From the NCBI GenBank assembly GCA_017656335.1, contig JACDOA010000001.1, positions 310,001-374,000 on the forward strand: DNA of 64,000 bases, in the 5' to 3' direction. The translations under genes and the position numbers were made by a program. Positions 54,642 to 64,000 of this stretch are shown here, piece after piece. This DNA is from Thermosipho sp. (in: thermotogales) (GTDB lineage Bacteria > Thermotogota > Thermotogae > Thermotogales > Fervidobacteriaceae). Under the pieces are notes generated by a model that made no database searches, was not told the origin of the DNA, and worked only from the letters and a program-made list of their open reading frames with translations. Position 1 is the first letter of the stretch; every line of letters begins with the position of its first letter.

Positions 54642-56060
54642 TTAGAAGCTTGCACTCCATTCAAGTTTTAGATACCATTGTGCATCAGTTGTATTAATAT
54701 CAACTACACCATCTGCATCTGCATCGTACAATGTTCCGTAGAATGCACTGAATGTTGTATTTGCATCAATTGCGTATGAAAGTTCTGCGTTGTAGCCAAA
54801 TTCGCCACCTGCGTATTTTACTGCACCTGCTAATGTTAATTCTTCAAGTGGTGTTACTGAAACGCTTAAATCAGCTGCTACGTCTGTAGCTGCTCCAACA
54901 ACATCATACCAGTAAACTTCTGCACTTCCTTCAACCATATCAACAGCAAAGCCTGCTGTTAAGTCAAGTTCAATTGAATCTGGTGCACCAACAAGATCTG
55001 CCCAGTCAGCTGTTAAGCCAAGATTAAACATTTCAGCTTCATAGCCTGCGTATACTTCTGCTACAATTGCTGTAGCTGCTCCTACTACATCATCCCAACT
55101 AAGGCTTACACCAGCACTAAATGCATTTGTGTAATCTACACCAAGGCTTACTGGAACTGTGAAATCTGTTGCTGCTGTAAGATCAGCAATTACGAATCCT
55201 AAGCTTCCATTTACTGAAAGTTCGTCTGTTACTGCGTAATCAGCAGAAACTGTTACGTCAAATGATTTTCCTGTTAAAGCATCGTCACCTTTGTAGGTAA
55301 GAAGGTTAACATTTTCAAACCATTTGAAATTTTGTTCTATTGTTACAAAATCAAATGTTCCGGTATATCCTTCATAAACTCCATATACTGGGGAAGCTGC
55401 ACTTGCAACTACACCTTCGAGTGCAATGGTTCCAAAATCAAATTCTAAGCTTGTATCAACTGCTAAACCAAATTCAAATGTGTTTGTAGAAGGATCTGTA
55501 TCTGCATCATAGACTGCTGCTGCTAAATTTACACCTGCTACAGAATATTTAACACCTAGGAAATCATCAAACCATGCGTGTCCAGTTGCATCACCCGTAT
55601 CATAATCAACTTCTGTTGTTGTTGCAAGACCATCCATAAACACTACTTCTAAACCTTCAACTGCTTTTACTGTAACATCAATATAATCTTCTGCCGGAAC
55701 TACTGGTGTATCAGGTACACCATCTGCATCTGTATCTTTTAATCCACCAAAGAATTTGTTAAATTCTACTGCACCTGGAGCATAGGTAAGACCAAAATAA
55801 TCATTTTCAAATGCCAAAGAACTGAATGACCATGTTCCAGCAATAAAATCAAAACTGAAACTTACTCCTACTTGTGTGTCACCATTTGGTGATACTGTTA
55901 ACGAAAAATCACTTAAACCTCCGTCTACGTCAACACCTTTTTCATCTACACCCAAAGTAAAGTAAGCAGAACCAGACCAACTTACTTCAGGTGTTGCACT
56001 TGCTGCAAACAATGCCGAAAATACAAACAATGCTAAAACTCCTACTAATAATTTCTTCAT
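54642..56060 (-). CDS. outer membrane beta-barrel porin, Omp-beta type
   Basis: 472-aa secreted protein. Signal peptide of residues 1-20 (MKKLLVGVLALFVFSALFAA), then a long series of alternating polar/hydrophobic beta strands ending in an aromatic (WYLKLEWSASF), typical of outer-membrane barrels. Two loops contain calcium-binding-like DxDxDGxxD motifs (DTDADGVPD, DADADGVVD). Very low Cys, many Asp, Val, Ala and Thr. It follows the SLH-domain protein in the same operon, the arrangement of the toga proteins Omp-alpha/Omp-beta. RBS GGGAGG. Confidence 0.85.
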   Translation of the reverse strand: MKKLLVGVLALFVFSALFAASATPEVSWSGSAYFTLGVDEKGVDVDGGLSDFSLTVSPNGDTQVGVSFSFDFIAGTWSFSSLAFENDYFGLTYAPGAVEFNKFFGGLKDTDADGVPDTPVVPAEDYIDVTVKAVEGLEVVFMDGLATTTEVDYDTGDATGHAWFDDFLGVKYSVAGVNLAAAVYDADTDPSTNTFEFGLAVDTSLEFDFGTIALEGVVASAASPVYGVYEGYTGTFDFVTIEQNFKWFENVNLLTYKGDDALTGKSFDVTVSADYAVTDELSVNGSLGFVIADLTAATDFTVPVSLGVDYTNAFSAGVSLSWDDVVGAATAIVAEVYAGYEAEMFNLGLTADWADLVGAPDSIELDLTAGFAVDMVEGSAEVYWYDVVGAATDVAADLSVSVTPLEELTLAGAVKYAGGEFGYNAELSYAIDANTTFSAFYGTLYDADADGVVDINTTDAQWYLKLEWSASF

Positions 56061-56103
56061 ACTAATACCTCCCTCTCATTAATAAAGTTATACGTTTTTA
56101 TTA

Positions 56104-57234
56104 TTATGGTTGCATTATACCATAAATTGCTACTCCAAGTCCAGCTGCTCCTAACAATAATGCAAATATGGAAAGAATATTTGTTGTTTTAACTTTTTTC
56201 GCTACTTCTTCCACTTCTGTTTGATCAGCTTTTGTATCAACTTTCTCTGCCAAATTATTTGTGGTTTCTTCAAGTGTAATGATCTGATCAGCCATACCAT
56301 TAAGATAAGCGTCAATTCCTTCAAATTTCATTGCATAAGCTTTTTCCAATCCAGCAATTTTATCTTCCAAACCATCAATATTTTTATTTACTGCATTAAC
56401 TTTAACGTTGATATATTTCATTAATTTTTTCTCTAAATTCTTAATATTTGTAGAATTTTGGTAAACAAGATCTCTTAATACTGGTAAGCCATCATTTACT
56501 GTAGCTTCAACATTAAGAATTTTTCCGGAAAGTTCACTTACTTTTGAATCTGTATATGCTTTTACATTTTCTTCTGCAAAGTTAATTTTTTTGTACAAAA
56601 ATTCAATTTGACCATTTACTTCTTCAAGAGATTTGTCTACAATCATTTGAACATCATCTTTTGATGCTTTATTTGCTAATTCACCATAAATATTTATTAC
56701 ATCTTTTTCATGTAAATCAACAGTTTTTTTCAATGTTTCAATTGAAAGATTCAATTTTTCAAGATCTTTCTTCAAACTTCCAGAAATATCATAAAGTGCT
56801 GTTATATCACCTTCATGAACATCCAATGTAACCTTTAAACTTTCCAAGGTTGCTAATGCTTTAGAAACCTCATCAAGTTTTCCACCTAATTCGTCAAGTT
56901 TATCAGAATTTCCCTTAACAACTTTGTAAAGTGAACTAATTTGATCTTTATTTGTGTTTATAAGTTTCAAGGAGTTTAAATATCTGTTTTTAATTACTTC
57001 ACCTAAATCAAGCTCAATTTTATCCATAACTCTGGAAAGTAAAACAGCAACTTCATAACGAGTAACGCTTGATGCACCCCTAAATGTCCCGTCAGGATAA
57101 CCTTGAATTATACCAGCATTAACTAATGCTTCAACTGATTCATAAGCCCAGTGATCTGTTGGAACGTCTTTTAATTGCGCAAAGGCAAATGCTGAAACCA
57201 AAATAGCAATAATAACAACAAAAAACTTCTTCAT
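56104..57234 (-). CDS. Omp-alpha-like SLH-domain, coiled-coil outer envelope protein
   Basis: About 376 aa. Signal peptide of residues 1-19, SLH domain (about 20-85; DVPTDHWAYESVEALVNAG, GYPDGTFRGASSVTRYEVAVL), long coiled coil (about 90-345), then a C-terminal membrane segment (ILSIFALLLGAAGLGVAIYG). It would span from the outer membrane to the cell wall, like Omp-alpha. The frame can be read from 57279, but GGGAGG places the start at ATG 57234. Strong promoter upstream; Omp-beta follows by 43 bp. Confidence 0.9.
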   Translation of the reverse strand: MKKFFVVIIAILVSAFAFAQLKDVPTDHWAYESVEALVNAGIIQGYPDGTFRGASSVTRYEVAVLLSRVMDKIELDLGEVIKNRYLNSLKLINTNKDQISSLYKVVKGNSDKLDELGGKLDEVSKALATLESLKVTLDVHEGDITALYDISGSLKKDLEKLNLSIETLKKTVDLHEKDVINIYGELANKASKDDVQMIVDKSLEEVNGQIEFLYKKINFAEENVKAYTDSKVSELSGKILNVEATVNDGLPVLRDLVYQNSTNIKNLEKKLMKYINVKVNAVNKNIDGLEDKIAGLEKAYAMKFEGIDAYLNGMADQIITLEETTNNLAEKVDTKADQTEVEEVAKKVKTTNILSIFALLLGAAGLGVAIYGIMQP

Positions 57235-57287
57235 AAAAAATACCTCCCTTCCTGATTTGTGTTCCCTAAAAATTACCATACAGTTGT

Positions 57288-57317
57288 ATTATATCATTTT
57301 TTGTTAACTCATTTCAA
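57288..57317 (-). promoter_or_regulatory. strong promoter of the Omp operon
   Basis: Minus strand TTGAAA (57312-57317), 18-bp spacer, TATAAT (57288-57293) with extended TGA. It suits the high expression expected for major envelope proteins. Confidence 0.8.
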
Positions 57318-57335
57318 GTGTTTTTTCAAAAAACC

Positions 57336-58541
57336 TTAACTTTTTGCTTTGATTTTATAAAATTTTCTTTTACCAATCCTCAATAGATGCTCATTTTCGA
57401 TTATTACAGTATCTTTAAAATTGCTGATTCTATGGTTATTAAAATACACTCCGCCCTGCATAATAGTACGTTTAATTTCACTTCTACTTGGTAATATTTT
57501 TAATTCGTCAATTAAATCAACTATATTATATTCACCAGGCTCAAAATAAAGTTCAGGCATTTCATCTGGTATCTCTTTTCTTCTAAAGACCTTTATAAAA
57601 TTTTCTTCAGCTTTTTTCGCTGTTTCTTCATCGTAAAAAAAGGAAACAATTTCACGAGCTAATTTCATTTTAACGTCTCTAGGATTTATTTTACCACTTT
57701 GCATCATTTTTTCATAATTTTCTATATCTTTTTCAGGTATATCAGTTAAAAGCCTCATATATTTTGTTATTAATTCATCTGGAATTGACATTATTTTACC
57801 ATACATTTCGCTTGGTTCATCATTAAATGCAACATAATTTCCATAGCTTTTGCTCATCTTGAGTTTGCCGTCTGTTCCTTCTATAATAGGCATAGTTAAA
57901 ACAATTTGAGGCTTCTGGTCATATTCTTCCTGTATTTTTCTTCCAACAAGCAAATTAAATAATTGGTCTGTTCCTCCAAGCTCAACATCTGCTTGAATGG
58001 CAACAGAATCATATGCTTGAGCAAGTGGATATAAAAATTCTGAAATGCTTATAGGAATACCCTCTTTTAATCTTTTTGCAAAATCATCTCTTTCTAACAT
58101 TCTTGCAACAGTATACTTACCTGCAAGAGAAATAACATCAGCAAAATTCATTTTTTCAAGCCATTCTGCATTGAATCTTATTTCTGTTTTTTCTCTATCA
58201 AGAATTTTAAAGGCTTGTTCAGCATATGTATTTGCATTTTTCTTAACTTCTTCTTCGGAAAGCATTGGACGAGTAGAATTTCTGCCGGAAGGATCTCCAA
58301 TACGAGCTGTAAAATCACCAATTATTAAAATCACATGGTGACCCAAATCCTGAAATTCCTTTAATTTTCTTAAAACCACTGCATGACCTAAATGAAGATC
58401 TGGCCTAGATGGATCAACCCCCAATTTTACTTTTAAAGGCCTTTTTTCTTTCAATTTCTCTAACAATTCACTTTCAGAAACAAGATCTACCGCGTTTTTC
58501 TTTAATACTTCTAATTGTTTTTCTGGTTCTAAAAAACTCAA
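57336..58541 (-). CDS. tyrS: tyrosyl-tRNA synthetase
   Basis: About 401-aa class I synthetase charging tRNA-Tyr. HLGH (HIGH motif) near residue 45, KLKMSKSYGN (KMSKS) near 230, and a C-terminal S4 RNA-binding domain (about 335-400). This is the TyrRS type with DYxxGGTDQ-like ELGGTDQLFNL. The frame begins at a GTG at 58550, but GGTGGTG looks like the ribosome-binding site for TTG 58541. No T-box leader is seen. Downstream of secG by 22 bp. Confidence 0.93.
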   Translation of the reverse strand: MSFLEPEKQLEVLKKNAVDLVSESELLEKLKEKRPLKVKLGVDPSRPDLHLGHAVVLRKLKEFQDLGHHVILIIGDFTARIGDPSGRNSTRPMLSEEEVKKNANTYAEQAFKILDREKTEIRFNAEWLEKMNFADVISLAGKYTVARMLERDDFAKRLKEGIPISISEFLYPLAQAYDSVAIQADVELGGTDQLFNLLVGRKIQEEYDQKPQIVLTMPIIEGTDGKLKMSKSYGNYVAFNDEPSEMYGKIMSIPDELITKYMRLLTDIPEKDIENYEKMMQSGKINPRDVKMKLAREIVSFFYDEETAKKAEENFIKVFRRKEIPDEMPELYFEPGEYNIVDLIDELKILPSRSEIKRTIMQGGVYFNNHRISNFKDTVIIENEHLLRIGKRKFYKIKAKS

Positions 58542-58563
58542 ATACACCACCCCAAAAATTCTT

Positions 58564-58794
58564 TTATCTAGAGATAAAGAAGGCAGTTAATATGCTTGAA
58601 ACAAAGAACAATACACCAAAAAGAACGGTAATTTTTCCTTCTTTGTCAAGCCCTTTTTCTCTTCCAAATACTGTATTCATAGCACCTGAACCAAATGCTC
58701 CTCCCAGTTCAGCAAATTTTCCCATTTGTTTAAGAGAAAGGTAAATTAATACTATAGAAATAATCGAATGGATTACTAACATAACTTTCGCCAT
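58564..58794 (-). CDS. secG: preprotein translocase subunit SecG
   Basis: 76-aa membrane protein with two hydrophobic helices (about 4-22 and 52-74) and the SecG signature GGAFGSGAMNTVFGREKG between them. A partner of SecYE in protein export. The frame opens at 58815, but GGAGGTG upstream of ATG 58794 marks the start. Confidence 0.93.
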   Translation of the reverse strand: MAKVMLVIHSIISIVLIYLSLKQMGKFAELGGAFGSGAMNTVFGREKGLDKEGKITVLFGVLFFVSSILTAFFISR

Positions 58795-58864
58795 TCCTAC
58801 ACCTCCATACTTCATTTTTCAAAAGGTATTATAACACATTTAATCACTTGAAGCAAACATTATT

Positions 58865-60649
58865 CTATTTTTTCACAATGTTTTTTACCCTGTATATCTG
58901 ACATACACCACAATATGTACAGCTATTCCAACGACAATCTAAAGAGCTTTCATTCTTAAAATACCTTTGATATTCTTTCCAGAGAAACGCTTTTGTTATA
59001 CCGGAATCTATATGATCCCAAGGAAAATCAGAATTAAAATTATATGGCCCAAGATATTCTTCTATGTCAACACCACATTCTGAAAACGTTTTAATCCAAT
59101 CTTCAAAATTAAAAAACTCATTCCAGTCATCAAAATAAGACTTCTTGAACTTTTTCAATAGCACTTCAAATATTTTTCTATCACCCCTTGACAAAATTCC
59201 TTCTATAAAACTTTTCTTACCATCATTTACATCTATTCTTGCATATTTCCTATAAGACTTTAAAATCCCACTAACATAATTTGTATACTCGTAAGATTGC
59301 AATTTAGCAAATTGAAAGGCACTATGAGGCTTGGGGACAAGGAGATTTATTGAAGCCGTTATATTTTTAAATTTTATTTTTTTTACTTCTCTTAGTAACT
59401 CTCCTATTTCCCTAATATCATTTTCTTTTTCATCAGGAAACCCTACCATAAAATAAAGCTTTATTCTATTCCAACCGGCATTTTTAGCACTCAAAGCACT
59501 GTTATAAATATCGTCATAACTTATATTTTTATTTATTTTATACCTCATTAGTTGAGAACCGGCTTCTGGTGCTAAAGTTATACCTGTTTTTCTAACCGAA
59601 GCAATACTTGAAGCAATTTCAACGTTAAAAGCATCAACCCTTGTTGATGGTATGGAAATTGAAACTCTGTATTTTTTAGAAAATGGTAAAAGACCATCTA
59701 CAATCTCAACTATCGAACTATGATCCATTGCCGATAATGATAAAAGTGAGACTTCTTCATATCCTGTTTTTTCAATCATCTTAATAGTAGAATTTATAAT
59801 CTTTTCGGTACTTCTCTCTCTTACTGGTCTATAAATATAACCTGCTTGGCAAAATCTACAACCTCTGGTACAACCTCTGCTTATCTCTATAACTGCTCTA
59901 TCATGTACACTTTCGACGTTGGGTAAAATTTTATTTATAGGTATTGGAGCATTTTCTAAATCCTCAATAATATTTCTTCTAATTAATCTTGGAGCATTGT
60001 AAACAGGAACAACTTTTCGCCCCACTTGCTTATAAAATAGCGGAACATAAATTCCATCTAATTTGCTTACCTCTTCTAATCTTTTAATTTTTTTCTCATT
60101 TTTTGTTTCTATAAGAATATTGATTAACTTATCTAAATTTTTTTCTCCATCTCCAACAAAAATAATATCAAATGCTTGAGAAATCGGCTCAGGATTATAA
60201 ACAACCGGACCTCCACCTATTATTAAAGGATCATTTTCATTTCTTTCATCTGCACGAAGTGGAATTTGAGAAAGTTGAAGCAATTTTAAAACATTGGTAT
60301 ATGATAATTCATATTCCATAGAAATTCCAACAGCATCCATGAATTTTAATGGTGTTTTAGTTTCCAAAGTAAAAAGAGGGATATTTTTATTTTCCATTAA
60401 CTCAATCATGTCTACCCATGGTAGATAAACTCTTTCAGCATAAACTTTGTCCATTGAATTTAAAAGATGATATAAAATTTCTAACCCATAATGAGACATA
60501 CCAATTTCATATACATCCGGAAATGCTAGTGCTATTCTAAATTTACCCACAGGATCTTTATAAATTGAATTATATTCATTTCCAATATATCTTGCTGGTT
60601 TTCGAACTTTAAGGCCTTCTTCACTCAAAAATCTTAATATATTTTCCAT
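58865..60649 (-). CDS. B12-binding-type radical SAM protein (TIGR03960-like)
   Basis: 594 aa. N-terminal cobalamin-binding-like region (about 1-240; YEIGMSHYGLEILYHLLN). Radical SAM cluster C260, C264, C267 (RGCTRGCRFC). A C-terminal cysteine group (CRWNSCTYCGVC) may hold another metal or cluster. The family is widespread but functionally uncharacterised; in many bacteria it neighbours rne/rng or DUF2344 genes, which are not seen here. It lies 9 bp after the RNA methyltransferase gene in the same operon. Confidence 0.87.
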   Translation of the reverse strand: MENILRFLSEEGLKVRKPARYIGNEYNSIYKDPVGKFRIALAFPDVYEIGMSHYGLEILYHLLNSMDKVYAERVYLPWVDMIELMENKNIPLFTLETKTPLKFMDAVGISMEYELSYTNVLKLLQLSQIPLRADERNENDPLIIGGGPVVYNPEPISQAFDIIFVGDGEKNLDKLINILIETKNEKKIKRLEEVSKLDGIYVPLFYKQVGRKVVPVYNAPRLIRRNIIEDLENAPIPINKILPNVESVHDRAVIEISRGCTRGCRFCQAGYIYRPVRERSTEKIINSTIKMIEKTGYEEVSLLSLSAMDHSSIVEIVDGLLPFSKKYRVSISIPSTRVDAFNVEIASSIASVRKTGITLAPEAGSQLMRYKINKNISYDDIYNSALSAKNAGWNRIKLYFMVGFPDEKENDIREIGELLREVKKIKFKNITASINLLVPKPHSAFQFAKLQSYEYTNYVSGILKSYRKYARIDVNDGKKSFIEGILSRGDRKIFEVLLKKFKKSYFDDWNEFFNFEDWIKTFSECGVDIEEYLGPYNFNSDFPWDHIDSGITKAFLWKEYQRYFKNESSLDCRWNSCTYCGVCQIYRVKNIVKK

Positions 60650-60658
60650 AAATACCTC

Positions 60659-61723
60659 CTAATAAAACATATAATACCAGACCCATATTCCACTGTTTTG
60701 AAATCTAATTTTTTTTGTCGCCTTTTTACCAACTATTTTCTCAAAATTATTATCAGGAGACAGGATATAAACATTTGCTTTAGGAAACTTCTGAAAAATG
60801 GTTGAAAAATCGACATTTGATTTTATTCTTTCTCCATAAGGTGGATTAGTTATGATGTACAATTCTTCTTTATTTGGTAAAAGCTCTTCGAAATTTTTTA
60901 CTTTAAACTCTATAAAATCCAAATTAAGCTTCTTAGAAATCTCCTCCGCCACACTCAATATCTTAAAATCTCTGTCAAAACCAATGATTTTATGTTCAAA
61001 AATCCTGTTATTTTTACAATTAATTACTTTTTTCCTTTCTAAAAGCCAGTAATTGCGAAGAATATCCCAATTTTCAGAAACGAAATTTCTTTTTATTCCA
61101 GGTGATATACCTAAAATCATCAAAGCAGCCTCAAAAAGTATTGTTCCACTTCCACAAAAAGGATCGATCAACGGGACACTTCCATTCCATCTTGATAGTA
61201 AAACCATTGCGGCAGCAATTGTTTCCCTAATGGGAGCTTTTGAAGTTTTAAGTCTATATCCTCTTTTGCTTAATGCTTTAGGACCTGTTGTATCTAACAA
61301 TACTAGTAATTTATTATTTTTTAAGATTAGTCTTATTGGATAAAGCTGTTCTTTGGCTTCTTTTTTTATTTTTTTATTAATAGCTGCTGTAGCTACTGAA
61401 ATAATTGCACCTTTTGCAGAAAGTTTAGAGTTTCTCGTGCTTACATCACTAATAAGTATTTTTCCTGAACTTATGTATCTTTCCCATTCAATTTCATTTA
61501 TTGCCTGAAAAAGTGCATCAAAATTTTCAACTTTTTTTTCGTTTAGCACAATATAAACTCTTTCTGCGGTCCTGAGCCAAAGATTCAAACGAGGAATATC
61601 TTCTAGCCTTGTTTTAATAAATATTCTCCCTGCTGTTGAATCAATAATCTTAAAACCCATTCTTTTAACTTCTAAAGAAGTAGCTGCTTCCAAACCAGTA
61701 GTACAAGTTAAAAGTAATTTCAT
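60659..61723 (-). CDS. THUMP-domain class I SAM-dependent RNA methyltransferase
   Basis: 354 aa, YpsC/RlmL-like. N-terminal ferredoxin-like and THUMP region (about 1-155), then a Rossmann methyltransferase with [18 protein letters not shown] (SAM site, about 183-200), GFDRDFKIL and the catalytic TNPPYGERI (N6-adenine/N2-guanine MTase motif). Likely target is 23S rRNA guanine or a tRNA guanine. Start overlaps the DUF190 gene by 4 bp. Confidence 0.9.
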   Translation of the reverse strand: MKLLLTCTTGLEAATSLEVKRMGFKIIDSTAGRIFIKTRLEDIPRLNLWLRTAERVYIVLNEKKVENFDALFQAINEIEWERYISSGKILISDVSTRNSKLSAKGAIISVATAAINKKIKKEAKEQLYPIRLILKNNKLLVLLDTTGPKALSKRGYRLKTSKAPIRETIAAAMVLLSRWNGSVPLIDPFCGSGTILFEAALMILGISPGIKRNFVSENWDILRNYWLLERKKVINCKNNRIFEHKIIGFDRDFKILSVAEEISKKLNLDFIEFKVKNFEELLPNKEELYIITNPPYGERIKSNVDFSTIFQKFPKANVYILSPDNNFEKIVGKKATKKIRFQNSGIWVWYYMFY

Positions 61724-62037
61724 TTCTCATTCTCCATATAATAAGCATCTACTGGAATTTTAACTATTAACCCATCAAAATTTAATTTTTTAATTTCCTT
61801 TTCAAACTCATCTATTTTTTCTTCCTCGTCAACCAAATCAATAATAATTGGTAAATCTTCTGAAAGAGTAAAAAAATCACTCCTATGCATATGTCTTTTT
61901 TTCCCAAAACCCATAATCCCCTTACAAACTGTTATTCCTACCATATGATTTCTATAGGCCAATTCAACGATATATTCTGCAAGTGGTTTTCCACCTTTTG
62001 AATCTTTTTCCCCCAGATATATTCTAAGTAATTTCAA
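61720..62037 (-). CDS. DUF190 family protein
   Basis: 105 aa, small PII-like fold protein. [27 protein letters not shown] at the start (in two parts) and [18 protein letters not shown] are the family's hallmarks. DUF190 genes often accompany crcB, as here, where start and stop overlap by 4 bp. It may regulate or assist the fluoride channel; the ligand is unknown. Confidence 0.88.
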   Translation of the reverse strand: MKLLRIYLGEKDSKGGKPLAEYIVELAYRNHMVGITVCKGIMGFGKKRHMHRSDFFTLSEDLPIIIDLVDEEEKIDEFEKEIKKLNFDGLIVKIPVDAYYMENEK

Positions 62038-62411
62038 AAAACCTTCCCCCTTCCAAGTAGCATTCCAAAATAAGCAGCAAAAAATCCTAGAACTGTATTG
62101 GCTAAAAAATAAATAATTCCCCTCAAAGGGGTTTCGATATATAAAGCCAAAGCTTCATAGGTAAAAGTTGAAAAAGTGGTAAAAGCTCCTAAAAACCCTG
62201 TTCCAAAAAACAATAAAAAATTTGAAGAAATCTCAAATCTTTCCAAAGAAATAAAAAGAAGAAAACTAAGGAAAAATGCACCTGTAATATTTACAATAAC
62301 TGTTCCCCAGGGAATATAACTAAAAGAAAAAGTGGAATTTACAAACTTAGAAATATAGTACCTTAACAAAGCACCTAAAGCCCCTCCAAAAGCAATTAAA
62401 AACACCTTCAT
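62034..62411 (-). CDS. crcB: fluoride channel CrcB/Fluc
   Basis: 125 aa, four membrane helices. [27 protein letters not shown] and [12 protein letters not shown] are the Fluc signatures (Arg in helix 1, Asn in helix 2, the TFST break with phenylalanine box in helix 3). Exports fluoride as a dual-topology dimer. No fluoride riboswitch was seen upstream. Only one crcB copy is present, which fits the homodimeric type. Confidence 0.93.
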   Translation of the reverse strand: MKVFLIAFGGALGALLRYYISKFVNSTFSFSYIPWGTVIVNITGAFFLSFLLFISLERFEISSNFLLFFGTGFLGAFTTFSTFTYEALALYIETPLRGIIYFLANTVLGFFAAYFGMLLGRGKVF

Positions 62412-62423
62412 TAAGTTTCCTCC

Positions 62424-63008
62424 TTAAATTTCTCTAACCTTAAAAAGAATTGAAAATAGTTTTCTAAAAGCCCTACTTCTGTGACTAATTTTCCTTTTTA
62501 CTTCTTCTCCAAGCTCTCCAAAAGTTTTATCATATCCTTCAGGTATAAATATAGGATCATATCCAAAACCACCATTTCCTTTAATTTCATCAGCAATTTT
62601 TCCTTCTATTACTCCTTCTGCTGAGATTAAAACACCTTCTATTGGATCATAGAAACTGGCAACACAAACAAATCGCGCGCTTCTATCATTTGCACCATTT
62701 AATTTTTTTAAAATTTCTTTCATTTTTTCTTCATAACTTTTCCCTTCCAAAAAGCGTGCACTCATTACACCAGGAAATCCACCTAGATAATCAATTACCA
62801 AACCAGAATCATCCGCAATTACTGGAGCTCCAAGTGTATTTCCGTAATAATATGATTTTTTAACAGAATTTTCCATAAAGGTTTTTCCATCTTCTTCAAC
62901 ATCAATTTTCTTTGGTGATTGTTCTATTTCGATTTTTAAATCTCCTAATATTCTTCTAATTTCTTCAATCTTGTGATTATTGGTGGTTGCAACAAATATT
63001 TTTTTCAT
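62424..63008 (-). CDS. rdgB: XTP/dITP pyrophosphatase (RdgB/HAM1)
   Basis: 194 aa. [23 protein letters not shown], the [21 protein letters not shown] site, GYDPIF and SHRSRAF are the family motifs. Hydrolyses XTP, dITP and ITP to monophosphates, keeping deaminated purines out of DNA. Open frame begins at 63038, but ATG at 63008 with AGGAGG is the start. Follows rlmH by 10 bp. Confidence 0.94.
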   Translation of the reverse strand: MKKIFVATTNNHKIEEIRRILGDLKIEIEQSPKKIDVEEDGKTFMENSVKKSYYYGNTLGAPVIADDSGLVIDYLGGFPGVMSARFLEGKSYEEKMKEILKKLNGANDRSARFVCVASFYDPIEGVLISAEGVIEGKIADEIKGNGGFGYDPIFIPEGYDKTFGELGEEVKRKISHRSRAFRKLFSILFKVREI

Positions 63009-63018
63009 GTAATACCTC

Positions 63019-63477
63019 CTAATAATGGTATTTTTCATTATTAATTATTTTAAAGCCTCTAAAGATCTGCTCTAAAACCAAAATTAAAGCCAACTCATGA
63101 GTAAATGTTAATTTTGAAAGTGAAATTCTATCTTTTGATTTATCAATTAATGTTTTATCTATTCCAAGAGGTCCACCAATTACTATATTTAATTCTCCTT
63201 TCAATTTTTGATTTTCTAGAAACATTGAAAATTCATAGCTATCTAATTTTTTACCATGTAAATCAATCAAATAAAACTCTTTCCCATTCAATTTTCTTAA
63301 TATTTCTTCGGCTTCTTTTTTAAGTATAACTTCCTTTGATATTCTGTTTAGATCTCCACCTAATTTAGTAAAATTTACTCTTATTTTTGCAAATCTTTTT
63401 ATTTTATCTAAATAAAAATCATATGCACCCAAAAGGTGCCTTGAAAGTTTACCGGGTATGTAAATTTCAATTTTCAT
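63019..63477 (-). CDS. rlmH: 23S rRNA pseudouridine-1915 N3-methyltransferase RlmH
   Basis: 152-aa SPOUT methyltransferase. [23 protein letters not shown] (knot region, in two parts) and the C-terminal [20 protein letters not shown] with NNEKYHY match the family. Start is ATG 63477 with GAGGAG; the frame opens at 63504. It overlaps DUF501 by 11 bp. Confidence 0.94.
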   Translation of the reverse strand: MKIEIYIPGKLSRHLLGAYDFYLDKIKRFAKIRVNFTKLGGDLNRISKEVILKKEAEEILRKLNGKEFYLIDLHGKKLDSYEFSMFLENQKLKGELNIVIGGPLGIDKTLIDKSKDRISLSKLTFTHELALILVLEQIFRGFKIINNEKYHY

Positions 63478-64000
63478 GTCGAATCTCCTCAATAAATTTT
63501 GCACAATATTTATCTTTACAATTTAAATTTCCAATCAAATTCACAACTTCTTCCCCTATTGGATTATCAATTCCTGATAAATAATCTGCAACATGCAAAT
63601 GTAAACATTTTACTTTTGTCCAATCTTTAACTCCACCTGTACCAACATTAAGTAATTGTTTTCTCCATTGTTCAAAATTTTTAATTTCTTGAACTTCATC
63701 AAATAATTTATCTCTTTTAATAACTATTTCCTGATGTGCTTTGAAAACTTTTAATCTAAATTTTTCGTCATTTTTAATCTTTCCTTCAAAATATTTGATA
63801 TATCCCTTTTCTTCAAGTCTTGAAATTTCTTTAATCAAAAATGGGCAAGTTAAATAATGAATAGTTGGAAACGGCTTTCCTTCTTTTATGGGCAAGCTCT
63901 CTATAACTACTGGGAAATTATAAATACAAAAATAGGCAACTTTATAGAAATTTGTTGCCTTAGTTCCAAGTTGCTTATTTATTATCTTTTTTAAAACTTT
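63467..64000 (-). CDS. DUF501 family protein (5' end outside window)
   Basis: The last 177 codons of a protein whose start lies beyond 64000: no ATG, GTG or TTG occurs in the frame between 64000 and a TTG at 63895. The conserved region begins before that TTG, reading [15 protein letters not shown] and [10 protein letters not shown], then [22 protein letters not shown], followed later by [12 protein letters not shown] and [11 protein letters not shown]501 proteins commonly neighbour cell-division or enolase genes; function unknown. Starting at 63895 would truncate the conserved N-terminus. Confidence 0.85.
   Translation of the reverse strand, partial: KVLKKIINKQLGTKATNFYKVAYFCIYNFPVVIESLPIKEGKPFPTIHYLTCPFLIKEISRLEEKGYIKYFEGKIKNDEKFRLKVFKAHQEIVIKRDKLFDEVQEIKNFEQWRKQLLNVGTGGVKDWTKVKCLHLHVADYLSGIDNPIGEEVVNLIGNLNCKDKYCAKFIEEIRHEN

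Noticed and set aside
62117-62131. Short CCCCT / AGGGG hairpin within crcB followed by an AT-rich stretch
   Set aside because: Only 5 bp of stem with a 3-nt loop; too weak to group with the three intragenic hairpins.
62412-62423. Possible fluoride riboswitch for crcB
   Set aside because: Only 12 bp separate the upstream gene from crcB; there is no room for the aptamer.

Overview
The window is an AT-rich, gene-dense bacterial chromosome segment with no mobile elements, CRISPR array or rRNA genes. Gene content points to the Thermotogota, most likely Thermosipho or a close relative. The main pointers are a SLH/coiled-coil protein followed by a beta-barrel porin (the Omp-alpha/Omp-beta 'toga' pair), a heterodimeric ABC exporter of the TM287/TM288 type next to a MarR regulator, SpoVS in an otherwise non-sporulation context, family 4 uracil-DNA glycosylase, and many short overlapping operons. 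The genus is inferred from gene content and codon use, not from a database search.

Layout. 1-4.4 kb: butyrate kinase (3' end outside the window) with a LysN-type aminotransferase (minus strand), then a class V aminotransferase with a short SerA (plus strand), then tRNA-Ala. 4.7-11.9 kb: a six-gene plus-strand operon for amide/ureide-type nitrogen compounds (YgeY-like M20 peptidase, YgeW-like carbamoyltransferase, hydantoinase, SsnA-like aminohydrolase, a secreted protein of unknown role, PreA-like flavoprotein with two 4Fe-4S clusters). 12.0-12.7 kb: five tRNAs (Pro, Gly, Arg, His, Arg) behind a consensus promoter, then spoVS. 12.8-29.3 kb, minus strand: a nucleotidase fused to a carbohydrate-binding module, an ABC exporter half with a degenerate catalytic site, a large FN3/repeat surface protein, DUF3307, BFN nuclease-like protein, PlsC, ThiI, the MarR-controlled exporter pair, oligoendopeptidase F and a MATE transporter. 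29.4-32.4 kb, plus strand: aldo/keto reductase, M29 aminopeptidase and an unusual RNase H. 32.5-34.8 kb, minus strand: a tightly overlapping cassette of cysteine hydrolase, flavoprotein and RlmN-like radical SAM protein. 34.9-38.7 kb, minus strand: UDG, DtxR-family regulator, GalE, RarA and a macro-domain protein. 38.9-53.1 kb, plus strand: pyruvate phosphate dikinase, membrane protein, GlmU, Prs, L25, Pth, McsA-like protein, fused ABC permease, solute-binding protein, APS-kinase-like protein, UvrA and a Xer recombinase. 53.2-64 kb, minus strand: enolase, Omp-beta, Omp-alpha, TyrS, SecG, B12-binding radical SAM protein, RNA methyltransferase, DUF190, CrcB, XTP pyrophosphatase, RlmH and DUF501 (5' end outside the window).

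The most interesting observations are of two kinds. First, three coding regions (hydantoinase, Pth, APS-kinase-like) each contain a perfect 10-13 bp inverted repeat followed by a T-rich stretch, built from codons unusual for this genome (CGT, CGG, AGG, GGG, CCC) inside conserved protein motifs. They look like intragenic terminators or attenuators. Second, the cysteine hydrolase / flavoprotein / radical SAM cassette has an RlmN-like enzyme that keeps the methyl-carrying Cys but appears to lack the resolving Cys and most of the N-terminal domain. An operator-like inverted repeat abuts the ribosome-binding site of its first gene. This is the best candidate for an undescribed system.
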